The notes: a model not told the origin generated them from the sequence alone. DNA of 64,000 bases from Cytophagaceae bacterium (GCA_947458545.1 CANGYH010000004.1:124001-188000), one strand, 5' to 3'; positions 1 through 8,488 are shown, counted from the first letter of the stretch. Translations and numbers: made by a program.

Positions 1-1
1 C

Positions 2-352
2 ACCTTCAACGTAAATGGCTACATCGGCCTGCGGGCCGACCGCTTTGTGCTGCGCTACCGCCCTACCCCGCTGGGCCTCTACCGCCGGGTAGATCGGCAC
101 CTGGGCTTATCGGTAGGTGGGTTTGTCGGGCTAGGCGCAGAGGGCATCCGGCCCGACTATGTGCGCCGCCCCATTGCCGCCGAGTACGATGCCCCGGTGC
201 TATCGCGGGGGCTGGCGGTGCTGCTGGCGGTGCAACAAGGCACCATTGGCCTAATGGCCGGGCAAGACGTGCTGCTGGATGCCAACAGCCCTTATTGGTA
301 TTACCACAACCGCCTGTGGCTGGGGCTGGGGTTGGGCATCAACCTGAACTAA
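2..352 (+). CDS. Outer-membrane beta-barrel-like protein, C-terminal fragment
   Basis: The reading frame is open from the window edge and ends at TAA 350-352, so the start lies outside. The visible ~116 residues alternate polar and hydrophobic or aromatic residues with glycine turns and end in a strand-like segment (LGLGLGINLN), as in small Bacteroidota outer-membrane barrel proteins. An internal GTG at 47 is available but the frame continues upstream of it, so truncation by the window is the better reading. No family could be named. The barrel assignment is inference from residue pattern only. Confidence 0.6.
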   Translation, partial: TFNVNGYIGLRADRFVLRYRPTPLGLYRRVDRHLGLSVGGFVGLGAEGIRPDYVRRPIAAEYDAPVLSRGLAVLLAVQQGTIGLMAGQDVLLDANSPYWYYHNRLWLGLGLGINLN

Positions 353-392
353 GGGCGTTAAGGCTTTAAAGGATATTCTAATTGTTGGCAGG

Positions 393-836
393 CTAATTGG
401 TAGCACTGTCGCTACTAGTATCCGAGTGCATGATCTCCTTAATGCGGTTGCCGACCTCAACCAAGTTGAGCAAGGGCAAGATTAACGATTGCCTGTTGGA
501 AAGCATGACCACCGAACTTGCCGTGGCCCGGATGTAGGGGTACACAATGGCCACGGAGTTTTGGTAGAAGTAGGGTGGAATATCAGCTAATGGCAGACCT
601 GCCTGAAACTGAAAAAGGAACGACATACCCAATCGCAGTAAGGTCTGCTCTGCCTTATACGAAACCACAATATCCAGATCAAGGATAAAGCGGCCAGCTT
701 CCACATCATAGCTTGGCAATGGCTCTATACTTACAGACAAGCCGGCAATGTCTTCCTTTTGAGGAGCCTCAAATTCTAGGTAAACGACGGCATAGTCGGC
801 CAGGCCAAAAGGTGCAGGGTTCGAGACTGTAACCAT
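393..836 (-). CDS. SecB-like chaperone of a toxin-antitoxin-chaperone module
   Basis: 147 residues, close to the length of SecB (about 155). The C-terminal half has the SecB-type signature: a YPYIRA segment, a helix, then a hydrophobic stretch ending ILPLLNL where SecB has LNLAPVNF. It is the last gene of a minus-strand operon: its ATG at 836 is 16 nt downstream of the stop of a small HTH protein (853), which in turn overlaps the ART-like toxin. A SecB paralogue directly behind a toxin and an antitoxin is the defining layout of TAC modules, where the chaperone protects the antitoxin from degradation. The housekeeping SecB export role is less likely because of this context, and Bacteroidota often carry SecB-like genes only in such modules. 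Confidence 0.72.
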   Translation of the reverse strand: MVTVSNPAPFGLADYAVVYLEFEAPQKEDIAGLSVSIEPLPSYDVEAGRFILDLDIVVSYKAEQTLLRLGMSFLFQFQAGLPLADIPPYFYQNSVAIVYPYIRATASSVVMLSNRQSLILPLLNLVEVGNRIKEIMHSDTSSDSATN

Positions 837-852
837 TTACAACCAGCAAGTT

Positions 853-1092
853 TTAGAAAAAAAGAACCCCGGCTGTTGAAGCACCGGGGTTTGCATATTG
901 AACTAGAGGTTGGGCAACGAGCGTACCCACAGACTGATAGACAATGGGAGGTGAATGCTGCCACCCTCTAACCACCCGATGCACGGTGGGGCTTTGGAAA
1001 CCGCGTCCTTGAATCTCTGCCAGTTGCTGGGTGAGCTTATCCGCCGACACCTTCGCAACCAGTTCACTTACAGCTGCTTCTAACTTGGTCAT
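853..1092 (-). CDS. HTH antitoxin with C-terminal chaperone-addiction-like tail
   Basis: 79 residues starting at MTKLEAAVSEL. The ATG (1092-1090) overlaps the TGA stop of the upstream toxin gene (1091-1089) as ATGA, which decides this start over the in-frame ATG at 1131. The middle (SPTVHRVVRGWQHSP) reads as a helix-turn-helix of the Xre/Cro type. The C-terminal ~25 residues (VAQPLVQYANPG... GVLFF) are hydrophobic and low in charge, as expected for a chaperone-addiction domain that makes a TAC antitoxin depend on its SecB-like partner, encoded 16 nt downstream. DNA binding and autoregulation are likely from the fold; neutralisation of the toxin is inferred from gene order. Confidence 0.6.
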   Translation of the reverse strand: MTKLEAAVSELVAKVSADKLTQQLAEIQGRGFQSPTVHRVVRGWQHSPPIVYQSVGTLVAQPLVQYANPGASTAGVLFF

Positions 1093-1664
1093 GGGGAGGT
1101 TGGCTGTTGGTTGGAACTCGAAAATACACAACCAATTTTATGCAAATCTAGTGCCCTATCATGAAAAAGGCACAGCTGTGTAGGTTTTACGAACGTGAGC
1201 CGGACGCGGTTGGGCTTAATAACCAAAGCTGATCGGAGAGAGGGGTCTGTGCCTTCTAGAAACTCGTCTGTCAACGGATCGCCTTCGATTCGGATGGCTT
1301 CGTAGGGCATAAGCCCATGTTGAGAAAGAAGGACTACCACCTGTGCGAGTGTGATGAGCTCCCAGTTAAAATCTAAATGGGTAGCCAAGGCTTTGGTTGC
1401 AGCCTCAAGTTCCAGTCTTCCCAAAGGGTCAAGTAGATCCAGGCAAAGATTGTCCAGTATAAAGCTGAATTCGACAATCCGATATTGACCGCCGCACCTA
1501 CGCTGACCCCAAACATGGGCCAGGCGTATGTCTGTGTCCCACAGGTAATAGCCAGGACCCAGCCATGCGCTTTCTGATGCACAGTAGAACGGTGCCTTAC
1601 CCACATCTGTAGCTTCAGACCTCCGCTTTCGAATGGTTTGGTAGGCTGTCCTCGGCCCTTGCAT
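1089..1664 (-). CDS. ADP-ribosyltransferase-like toxin (CmdT-like), first gene of TAC operon
   Basis: 192 residues from ATG 1664-1662. The open frame continues to 2087, but a TAnnTTTG box lies at 1677-1670 just before this ATG and the upstream part overlaps the divergent lpxD-like gene, so the short form is chosen; the message would be nearly leaderless. The segment AWLGPGYYLWDTDIRLAHVWG matches the second conserved strand and helix of ART folds (GxGFYxxx...A..W), and the C-terminal PTQLCLFHDRAL resembles the late (Q/E)-containing strand of the DUF3990 and related ART toxins. The first conserved His/Arg strand is not obvious. Followed by an overlapping HTH antitoxin and a SecB-like chaperone, the same T-A-C order as CmdTAC, whose toxin ADP-ribosylates mRNA. 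Substrate here is unknown. Confidence 0.55.
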   Translation of the reverse strand: MQGPRTAYQTIRKRRSEATDVGKAPFYCASESAWLGPGYYLWDTDIRLAHVWGQRRCGGQYRIVEFSFILDNLCLDLLDPLGRLELEAATKALATHLDFNWELITLAQVVVLLSQHGLMPYEAIRIEGDPLTDEFLEGTDPSLRSALVIKPNRVRLTFVKPTQLCLFHDRALDLHKIGCVFSSSNQQPTSP

Positions 1665-1669
1665 GCTTG

Positions 1670-1677
1670 CAAATGTA
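1670..1677 (-). promoter_or_regulatory. Bacteroidota -7 box (TACATTTG) of the toxin operon
   Basis: TACATTTG on the minus strand fits TAnnTTTG. It ends 5 nt before the toxin ATG at 1664, so transcription would begin at or next to the start codon. A matching TTG about 20 nt upstream is not clear. Confidence 0.45.
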
Positions 1678-1752
1678 TTTAAGCCTAAGGCATGGAGCAG
1701 CCTGCTATCGCTATCTACCCATGCCTTCCAATTAAGTACCTTGCACCCCGCA

Positions 1753-2715
1753 ATGCATACCCTGGCTTCTCTTCTGCAAGGTATAGATCTGGCCGACGCT
1801 ACCGTGGCCGGAGACCCCTCCGTGCTGCTTAGCCAGCCCGTCAACTTCGACATGGTGGCCGAAGGGCTCGGTGCCGAGGGCCTGGCCTGGGTGAAGCCGG
1901 GCAACGAAGACCGCCTGCCCGCAGGCCAGCCTGTGGCGGCCCTCGTCTGCACGCCCGAGAGCAGGGCCAAGATTGCCGACCCGGCCCGCATCCGCGCCTG
2001 GGTGCTGACGCCGAGCCCCCGCCGCGTGTTTGCCCAACTGGTGCAGCAGGGCTTTGCCCCCCAGCGCCCCGCCCGGATAGAGCCCACCGCGCAGATACAC
2101 CCCAGCGCCCAGATCGGCGCGGGCTGCTACATAGGCCACTACGTCGTCATCGAGGAGGGCTGCATGATTGGCGAGCGGGTGCAGGTACTGCACCACACCG
2201 TGCTGATGGCCGGCACCGAGGTAGGGGCAGATACCACCATCGGCAGCCATTGCACCATCGGGGCGCCCGGCTTTGGCTACGAGCGCGACGCCGACGGACG
2301 GCCCATGGCCGTGCCCCAGGTGGGCCGGGTGCGCATCGGGCAGCGGTGCCACATCCATAGCAACACCTGCATAGACCGTGCCGCCCTAGGCTTTACCCAA
2401 CTGCACGACGACGTGGCCGTAGATAACCTGGTGCACATTGCACACGGGGCCGTCATCGGGCCGCGCACGTTTGTGATTGCCAACGCCATGGTGGCAGGCT
2501 CGGCCCGCATCGGGGCCGATGGGTGGGTGGCCCCGTCGGTCAACATCCTCAATGGCATCACCCTGGGCGACAGGCTCATGACGGGCATGGGAGCCACGGT
2601 CGTCAAATCCGCCGGAGACGACCAGACCCTCGTGGGGGCACCGGCCGAGCCCATCGAGCAATTCAAGGCCTGGCTCCGGGCCCGCAAGCGCCTTACAGAA
2701 GGCAGGCAAGACTAG
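1753..2715 (+). CDS. LpxD-like UDP-3-O-acylglucosamine N-acyltransferase
   Basis: 320 residues starting MHTLASLLQG at ATG 1753. An upstream ATG (1663) in frame is not used here because it would run through the toxin promoter. The N-terminal ~100 residues form a divergent LpxD substrate-binding domain; from about residue 115 a left-handed beta-helix of hexapeptide repeats runs (IHPSAQIGAGCYIGHYVVIEEG). The segment IDRAALG... VDNLVHIAHGAVIG matches the LpxD catalytic loop with the active His of IAH. It transfers a 3-hydroxyacyl chain to the glucosamine amine in lipid A synthesis at the inner membrane. It stands alone, away from lpxA/lpxC, and the N-terminal half is diverged, so it may be a second LpxD-type enzyme. 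Its TAG shares the tetranucleotide CTAG with the stop of the convergent PAS gene. Confidence 0.8.
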   Translation: MHTLASLLQGIDLADATVAGDPSVLLSQPVNFDMVAEGLGAEGLAWVKPGNEDRLPAGQPVAALVCTPESRAKIADPARIRAWVLTPSPRRVFAQLVQQGFAPQRPARIEPTAQIHPSAQIGAGCYIGHYVVIEEGCMIGERVQVLHHTVLMAGTEVGADTTIGSHCTIGAPGFGYERDADGRPMAVPQVGRVRIGQRCHIHSNTCIDRAALGFTQLHDDVAVDNLVHIAHGAVIGPRTFVIANAMVAGSARIGADGWVAPSVNILNGITLGDRLMTGMGATVVKSAGDDQTLVGAPAEPIEQFKAWLRARKRLTEGRQD

Positions 2716-4040
2716 GTATCGACCTGGCCAGTCTCTACAGTGTATGCGGCAGGATCTGGTAGCGAGGCTCCGTCTGTATGCAAGGTTGGGCTCAGGCTTT
2801 GGCCGTGGGCTGCATGCCAGGCATCGGGGAGCTCTTCTTGCGCCTCTTGTACGATGGAGCGCACCACATGATCGAGCTCGTGTGCGGCTACGCCCAGGCT
2901 TTGTACTACTACCTCGTTGAAGGGGTCGTCTGGCTTGGTGTTGTTGAAGAGCTGCACCAAACCCAGGATGCGCGCAACGGGCCCGCGCACCTCGTGGCTC
3001 TGGAACCAGGCAATGCGCCGCAGGCGGTCGTTCTGGGCCTCAATCAGCTTTTGCTCGGCTATGCGCTCTGTAACGTTGTAGGCAAAGCAGCCAATGTGGT
3101 TTACGCGGTCATCCTCGCCAAAAACGGGGCTAAAGGTGAACTGGTAGGTTACAAAATCGCCGCCGGGCCCGGGGCCAGAGATGTCGAAGCAGACCTGGCT
3201 GCCTGCAAGCGCGGCCTGGTACTGCTTTTTCAGGGTTTGCCTGAGGTCGTCGGGCAGGTGCTCGCCCATGGCGCGGGTGGGTTCCGAAATGTTGCCTTTG
3301 CTTAAATAGGCGGTGGCCTGCTTAAACATCTTGTTGCTGTATAAGATGTTGAAGTCTTTATCTACATACCAAACGGCGGCGTTGGTGCCGTTAATCAGCT
3401 CTTGCAGGTTGCGCTGCAAAGCGCGGTGATCTAGCTCGGCCTGCACGGCCTTGTTTTTGTTGATGAGCATGGCGAGCGTATAAAGCTTGCCGCCCAGATA
3501 AAGCGGGGCCAAGAATAGGCGGAAGTACCCTAGCTGGCCCTTTTGCTGCTGGCTCCACAGGCCAGCATCGTAGGTGGGCGATGTCAGGGGTGCCCAGGTA
3601 TTGGGGGCTACGTCCGTTTCGTAGGGCGTGAGCAGTTGGCCCAGCGTTTGGCAGTCTTCGTCGGCATAACACAGCAACTGGCCGACAGCCTCTGGATTAA
3701 CATGTAAGATTTTGCCTGTTTTGGGCTCTACCAGCAGGGTGGGCAGCGGGCATTGCTGGTATTGGCGCTTAAAGGCAGCCAAGGTGGCCCCCTGGCCCCT
3801 GGCCATGGCACGAGACGTAATCAGCCCTACGCATACGCCTGCTCCCACCAGCACGAGCACCAGCAGCAGTACCTCTGCCAGGCTGGCGGCAGCGGCCTGG
3901 CCGGGGGCAGCGTAAAAAAGGTAAGCACAGAGCGCCGATGCCTGGCTAGGCAGGGTGAGGCTATCCATAAGCTTGAGCCATAGTGGAAGGGCAGGCAGAA
4001 AATGGTAAAGCTGGCCAGAGAGCCGCGGCCGAGGAGCCAA
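2712..4040 (-). CDS. Membrane PAS protein with DHp helix, no kinase ATPase domain (1 of 3)
   Basis: 442 residues. Hydrophobic segments near residues 30-80, including a strong one (SLAEVLLLVLVLVGAGVCVGLI), then a PAS domain (about 85-205), a second PAS domain with PAC tail (about 215-325), a short coiled coil and an H-box IAWFQSHEVRGPVARILG with His349. After the second DHp helix (ELDHVVRSIVQEAQ) the protein ends in a proline- and serine-rich tail; there are no N, G1 or G2 boxes, so it cannot autophosphorylate alone. It is the last of three tandem minus-strand paralogues. It may signal by pairing with a complete kinase or as a scaffold. An ATG 72 nt downstream (3968) is an alternative start. 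Confidence 0.75.
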   Translation of the reverse strand: MAPRPRLSGQLYHFLPALPLWLKLMDSLTLPSQASALCAYLFYAAPGQAAAASLAEVLLLVLVLVGAGVCVGLITSRAMARGQGATLAAFKRQYQQCPLPTLLVEPKTGKILHVNPEAVGQLLCYADEDCQTLGQLLTPYETDVAPNTWAPLTSPTYDAGLWSQQQKGQLGYFRLFLAPLYLGGKLYTLAMLINKNKAVQAELDHRALQRNLQELINGTNAAVWYVDKDFNILYSNKMFKQATAYLSKGNISEPTRAMGEHLPDDLRQTLKKQYQAALAGSQVCFDISGPGPGGDFVTYQFTFSPVFGEDDRVNHIGCFAYNVTERIAEQKLIEAQNDRLRRIAWFQSHEVRGPVARILGLVQLFNNTKPDDPFNEVVVQSLGVAAHELDHVVRSIVQEAQEELPDAWHAAHGQSLSPTLHTDGASLPDPAAYTVETGQVDT

Positions 4041-4264
4041 ACGCCTAATCTCTATAGCCCAGCTTAATTGCTAGGAGCAAACATCCATTTTACAACCACT
4101 TATTCAGCCATAAGTTATAATCAACTCGCGTATATGTAGCTTTTATGTACAAAATACCCGTGGCGAGTTTTTTTTATAAAAATAGGTGCGTGATTAAAAA
4201 CGCAGGCAGTCCTATTTTATATCTTTATCACAAATAAGTTATGTATAATTCCGGAAAATGGAAC

Positions 4265-4295
4265 ACAGTCTCCCGCCTTTTAAGTGGGAGACTGT
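4265..4295. terminator. Inverted repeat overlapping the stop of PAS gene 2
   Basis: ACAGTCTCCC and GGGAGACTGT form a perfect 10-bp stem with an 11-nt loop; the stop codon at 4280-4282 lies in the loop. There is no strong U-tract on either side, so it may be a weak terminator or an mRNA-stabilising hairpin between the two PAS genes. Confidence 0.45.
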
Positions 4296-5905
4296 TCTGA
4301 TTCGTGCAGGATGCTGCGCGTGGCATCGTCTAGCTGTTTGGCAGCTAGGGTGAGCTGCTGCAGCCAGGCTGCTTGCTCGGCGTTTTGGCTTGGGGGTAGT
4401 ATCTGCAAGATGCCCATGATGCGTGCCAGGGGCCCGCGGACCTCGAGGCTCTGAAACCAGGCTATTGATTTAAGCCGGTCAACTTGCTTGCGGAGGGCCT
4501 GCTCTTGGTTGTAGGCGGCAGTAATCTCTCTGCCTACGCAGAAGAGGGCGGTAACCTCGCCGTCGGCATTGGTAATTGGGCTGACGACGGCCTGGTAGGC
4601 CCTTGTGCTGCCGTCTCGCATTACTACCTCGCCCTGGCGCGTGGCGATGTTGCCTGCAAAGGCTTCTGCAAAGGCCTCTGCCAGGCCCAGAGAGAAGCCC
4701 TGCGGCTGGCGCGGCATCACCACAGGCGAGCGCATCTGATAAGGTGCCTCTGGCTTATCTAACAGATCTTGCCGCAGGGTTTGGTAGGCCGGGTTGCTGT
4801 ATTGCACCTCGTAGTTGCGGCTTACGATCCAGATACAGTCTGAGGCTTGGTCTAGCGCCTTGGCCTGCTGGCGCGCAAGTGTGGCCTGGCCTTTGGCGCG
4901 GCGGCGCGCTGCTGTAACGTCGTGGCTTAGCACGGCTAGGCCCGTGGGCGAAGGGTGCACGGCCACTCTATAGTGCCTGTCTAGGTGGGGCACATATTTT
5001 TCGAACTCGGCCAAGGCGCCGCCCAGGCCTTGCAGCAGGGCCAGCTTTTCGGCTTTTTCTAGCTGTGGCTGCAGGCTAAAGATGGAGCGGCCCAGGGCAG
5101 CGGCAGGCTCTACCCGGGCAATCTGCCCTTGGGTGGCATTCATGTAGAGCACGCGGAACTCATGGTCTAGGGCCAGGTATCCGTCGGGCCGGGCGGGGTT
5201 GGCCAGGCTCATTTGCCGGGCAAAGCCGGCGGCCTCTTGCCTGCCGGTTACCTCGGCCGTTTTGTCTATCACCACGGCCAGGTGCCTTTTGGTGTGGTGC
5301 TGCCCGTAGGCCCCCAGCAAGACTTGCACCCAGCGGATGTCATGATCGGGCCGGTGGATCCGGAAAAGGCCAGCATCTGTAGTGCCGCTGACAGCAGCAG
5401 GCCAAGGCATGCCCTCGCCCGAGGGCCGGGCGTGCAGGCTGGCGATGCTCCAGGTTTTGAGCTCTGCCTCTGTGTAGCCGTAGAGGGCCTGCGCCGCCGG
5501 GTTGGCGTTCAAGATCTGGCCAGAGCCATCGGCAATCAGCAGCGGCAGCGGGTTGTGCTGCAGGGCCAGGTAGTGGTTTTGGCCTAGGCCTACCATCTGG
5601 CTGTAAACGTAGCGCAAGAGGGCGTAGAGGCCTGTGGCAACCAGCGTTACCCAGGCGGCCTCTAGATACAGGCCTGGGCCTGCCTGCGGCCAGGCAGCCT
5701 GCTTGGCCAATAACAAGCCCAGGCCTACGGCCAATACGCCAACGGGCAAAGGCCAGATCTGGCAGGCACGGCCGGTGGCGTCGGCATAACCCAGCATGGC
5801 GAGGGAGTCTGCCTCTGGCAGCGTGTTGGCCTTGGATTGCCTAGTCGTTGCAGGCGAATCTGCAGCCGGCAGAGAAACTCTGGGCTGTTCTGTGTCAATT
5901 GTCAT
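4280..5905 (-). CDS. Membrane PAS protein with DHp helix lacking the phospho-acceptor histidine (2 of 3)
   Basis: 541 residues. Two transmembrane segments around residues 50-110, then about three PAS domains (roughly 115-235, 240-340 and 350-470) and a DHp segment IAWFQSLEVRGPLARIMG. At the H-box the residue that is His in both neighbours is Leu487 (codon CTC), so this copy cannot be phosphorylated at the usual site. As in the paralogues, no HATPase_c domain follows; the protein ends 54 residues later (ILHESEQSPT). Separated from its neighbours by about 240-256 nt, so each gene may have its own promoter. Either a sensory scaffold or a decaying duplicate; the intact PAS and DHp framework favours a maintained non-kinase role. 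Confidence 0.75.
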   Translation of the reverse strand: MTIDTEQPRVSLPAADSPATTRQSKANTLPEADSLAMLGYADATGRACQIWPLPVGVLAVGLGLLLAKQAAWPQAGPGLYLEAAWVTLVATGLYALLRYVYSQMVGLGQNHYLALQHNPLPLLIADGSGQILNANPAAQALYGYTEAELKTWSIASLHARPSGEGMPWPAAVSGTTDAGLFRIHRPDHDIRWVQVLLGAYGQHHTKRHLAVVIDKTAEVTGRQEAAGFARQMSLANPARPDGYLALDHEFRVLYMNATQGQIARVEPAAALGRSIFSLQPQLEKAEKLALLQGLGGALAEFEKYVPHLDRHYRVAVHPSPTGLAVLSHDVTAARRRAKGQATLARQQAKALDQASDCIWIVSRNYEVQYSNPAYQTLRQDLLDKPEAPYQMRSPVVMPRQPQGFSLGLAEAFAEAFAGNIATRQGEVVMRDGSTRAYQAVVSPITNADGEVTALFCVGREITAAYNQEQALRKQVDRLKSIAWFQSLEVRGPLARIMGILQILPPSQNAEQAAWLQQLTLAAKQLDDATRSILHESEQSPT

Positions 5906-6161
5906 TACTACTTAGCCGGTGCGGGAGACACACCTAAAGAGCAGTTTGAGAAAAAAATTACGGCTCTCCAAGACGTACGAAGGCTTTGCAGAAAGACTAT
6001 GGGCATTTATACCCAATACCAGGCAGATGAGAAGAGGGCTGCAATTATACAAAATATGAATAAGCGGGCCATACCCCCAAGGGCGCTCTTCGGCCGATTG
6101 CGCTCTTTTTTAGACTGTTAAGCTGGGCAGCCGCCGTTAGGCCGGGCCTACGCGCCAGCCC

Positions 6162-8075
6162 TTATGCCGCCGTGGCTTCTTCTACCACTTTGCGCACGGC
6201 ACCATCCAGCTTTTCGGCCATAATCTGCAGATGCTTAAGCAGCTCGGCATGGAAGGGATCGTCTGGGGCGGTGCTGCCGAAGAGGGATATCAGGCCCAGA
6301 ATGCTGGCTACCGGGCCGCGCACCTCGTGGCTTTGGTACCAGGCTATGCGGCGGAGCTGCTCGTTTTGGGCTACGAGGCGGTGCTCTGCCTGGCGTCGCA
6401 GGGTTACGTCTCGGCCAAAGCAGCCTACGCCTAATACTGTGCCCTCGGCTCCGAAGATGGGCACCAGGCGCACTTCATATTGGGCCTCTTGGCCATCGGA
6501 AAACCGCAGGGGCACGTCTAGATCCAGGGCCTGGCCCTCGAATACCTGGGCATAGGCGGCACTCAACACGCTTTTCACATCTTGCGGCACCCAGTCGGGC
6601 AGTGCCTCCATGGGGGCGTCTGGCACTATTTTGGCATCTGCCAGGCGCTCGCGCAGGGTAATAAAGGCATTGTTAAAGTAGGGAATGCTGTAGTCGTTCT
6701 TGAGGTACCAGACGGGGTCTGGCGTTGAGGATAGCATGGCATTGAGCTGCTCTTGGGCCTCTTTGGCTTTTTGCTCTTGGAGCTTCTCTTCCGTAATGTC
6801 GTGGATGAAGGCCGACAGGCCCTCTGGCACAGGCATGGCTGTGATGCGCGCCCAAAGCGTGAGGTGGTCTTGCTGGTAGAACTCTTCAAACTGCACAGAT
6901 ACGCCCTCTTGCAGTACGCGGTGGTACTCTGTCCAGTATTTGGTTTGCTTGGCGTCTGGATAAAGGTCCCACAAATGCTGCCCCACAAACTGCTCTTTGC
7001 TGAGCTGCAATCGCTCCAAGATGGCCTTGTTGGCCCGCAAGACGGTAAAATCATGGCTTAGCATGATCCACCCGTCAGACATGTTGTCTTGGGTCTGCTG
7101 CAGGCGGCGGAGGTTCTTACGGTCTTCCGTAAGGTTGCGCACTACTGCCGTAAAGCCCTCTGGGCTGGGGAAGGCAAAGACGCTTAGGGTAAGGTCAAAC
7201 CCTGCGGCCTGGTAGCGCTCTTCAAAAGAGACGGAGATACCCTCTTCTAGCACCTTGCGGTACATGGGGTAGAAGCTCAGCTCCTTGGCACCGGGGAAGA
7301 ACTCCCACAGGTTTTTGCCTGCCAGATCTTCTGGCTTTAGGCCTACAAAGGCCGCCCCGGCTTTGTTGATGCGGATGCAGTTGTAGTCTTTGTCGTAGGT
7401 GGCCCAGAAGTCTGTGAGGTTGTCGCGCACTGTCCAGAGGCTGTCTTGGTACGTTTGCAGAGACTCTTGGGCCAGCACCCGCTCGGTCTCGTCTATGAAG
7501 CCCAGCACGAGCACCTCTTGCTGCTGCACCATCTGGCGCAATGCCCTTGCCCGAAAGTACCGTTTGTCTTTATCTCCTTTTAGCGTAAAAAGCCCTTGGT
7601 CTGCCAAAGAACCAGGCTCGGGTATATTGAGCATGGCCTTTTGGCTGTTATTGGGCCAAGGCTCAAAATAGTCGCACAGGTCGATGGGGCCGGTAAAGTC
7701 TGGGGGTAAGCCCAGCAAACCCAGGGCCGACTCGTTTGCGTCTACGACGCTGCAGGTTTCTTTTTCAAGAATGAAAAACGGTGCAGGCGATTTCTCGAAG
7801 AGGACGGTGTGGAAGGCGTATGCATTGCTCAGCTTTTGGTGCAATTGGCCCAGGTGTGTAAACAGGAGCCATAGCCCCACCCCCAGCATGGCCAGATCTA
7901 CTGCCACGATGCTTGGCTGGAAGAATTCGCCCAGCGGCTCGTCGGCCAGGTAGGCATGCACAAGGGGCGCTACCAGCGTACAAAGCAAACCAAAACCTCC
8001 GAATGCCACCAGGCTGGTGGTTGGGGCCTCTAGGCTGCCTTTAGCCCAACTGCCGGCAGTTGCTTTGGTTTTCAT
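6162..8075 (-). CDS. Membrane PAS protein with DHp helix, no kinase ATPase domain (3 of 3)
   Basis: 637 residues, the largest of the three paralogues. Two N-terminal transmembrane segments (about 20-45 and 55-75) are followed by four PAS domains; the second and third carry near-identical repeats (NKAGAAFVGLKPEDLAGKNLWEFFPGAK and the matching LQLSKEQFVGQHLWDLYPDAK region), pointing to internal PAS duplication. The C-terminus has IAWYQSHEVRGPVASILG with His583 and a second DHp helix, and stops at residue 637 with no ATPase domain. The closest family is the kinase-less PAS proteins of Cytophagales; the signal and output partner cannot be read from the sequence. Confidence 0.75.
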   Translation of the reverse strand: MKTKATAGSWAKGSLEAPTTSLVAFGGFGLLCTLVAPLVHAYLADEPLGEFFQPSIVAVDLAMLGVGLWLLFTHLGQLHQKLSNAYAFHTVLFEKSPAPFFILEKETCSVVDANESALGLLGLPPDFTGPIDLCDYFEPWPNNSQKAMLNIPEPGSLADQGLFTLKGDKDKRYFRARALRQMVQQQEVLVLGFIDETERVLAQESLQTYQDSLWTVRDNLTDFWATYDKDYNCIRINKAGAAFVGLKPEDLAGKNLWEFFPGAKELSFYPMYRKVLEEGISVSFEERYQAAGFDLTLSVFAFPSPEGFTAVVRNLTEDRKNLRRLQQTQDNMSDGWIMLSHDFTVLRANKAILERLQLSKEQFVGQHLWDLYPDAKQTKYWTEYHRVLQEGVSVQFEEFYQQDHLTLWARITAMPVPEGLSAFIHDITEEKLQEQKAKEAQEQLNAMLSSTPDPVWYLKNDYSIPYFNNAFITLRERLADAKIVPDAPMEALPDWVPQDVKSVLSAAYAQVFEGQALDLDVPLRFSDGQEAQYEVRLVPIFGAEGTVLGVGCFGRDVTLRRQAEHRLVAQNEQLRRIAWYQSHEVRGPVASILGLISLFGSTAPDDPFHAELLKHLQIMAEKLDGAVRKVVEEATAA

Positions 8076-8448
8076 GTTGGCTTGTTAAGTAGGCATTAAG
8101 TCATGTTAAAACAAGCATACGCGCCAGCCAATTTCTAGACGGTTAGATGATTTTATTTACACGCATTTTTTGGACTACCCTCACGAATCTGCACTTCTTT
8201 GAAATGCGATAGGTCTATCTATGGTTAGTAATAGACCTGACCCCTAATTTCTATAATATGTTCTATTTCTCCAGATTATCAAATATAATTTAGAAGTAAT
8301 CTAAAAAAGCAGCATCATCACTTATTGCTTATTTGCTATGTTTTGCGGATAATGTCGCATAAAATTTCCATATTATGGTATTGTCCGTTACACGGAAGTG
8401 CTGTTCCAGAATGTGGCCCATTTCTTACACGTGCGGTGGGCCTAAAAA
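8076..8448. other. Host intergenic region, AT-rich, no gene seen
   Basis: About 370 nt between the start of the third PAS gene and the tRNA-type terminator. It is visibly more AT-rich than its surroundings. I see no convincing coding frame or RNA here. It probably contains the promoter of the leftward PAS gene, but no clean TAnnTTTG could be placed. Confidence 0.5.
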
Positions 8449-8483
8449 CAAAGAGCCCCGGCATATTTTGCCGGGGCTCTTTG
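8449..8483 (-). terminator. Terminator, probably the original one of tRNA-Ala
   Basis: A perfect 14-bp stem (CAAAGAGCCCCGGC paired with GCCGGGGCTCTTTG) with a 7-nt loop; on the minus strand it is followed by TTTTTAGG. It lies 6 nt beyond the left att repeat in the orientation of the tRNA, so before prophage insertion it would have stood right behind the tRNA 3' end. Confidence 0.75.
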
Positions 8484-8488
8484 TGTTG

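Noticed and set aside
1665-2087. N-terminal extension of the toxin reading frame to 2087
   Set aside because: It overlaps the lpxD-like gene on the other strand, lies upstream of a TAnnTTTG box, and its composition is a shadow of that gene.
5837-6121. Plus-strand reading frame in the gap between PAS genes 2 and 3
   Set aside because: It starts inside the PAS gene on the other strand, has no recognisable features and no promoter or ribosome site.
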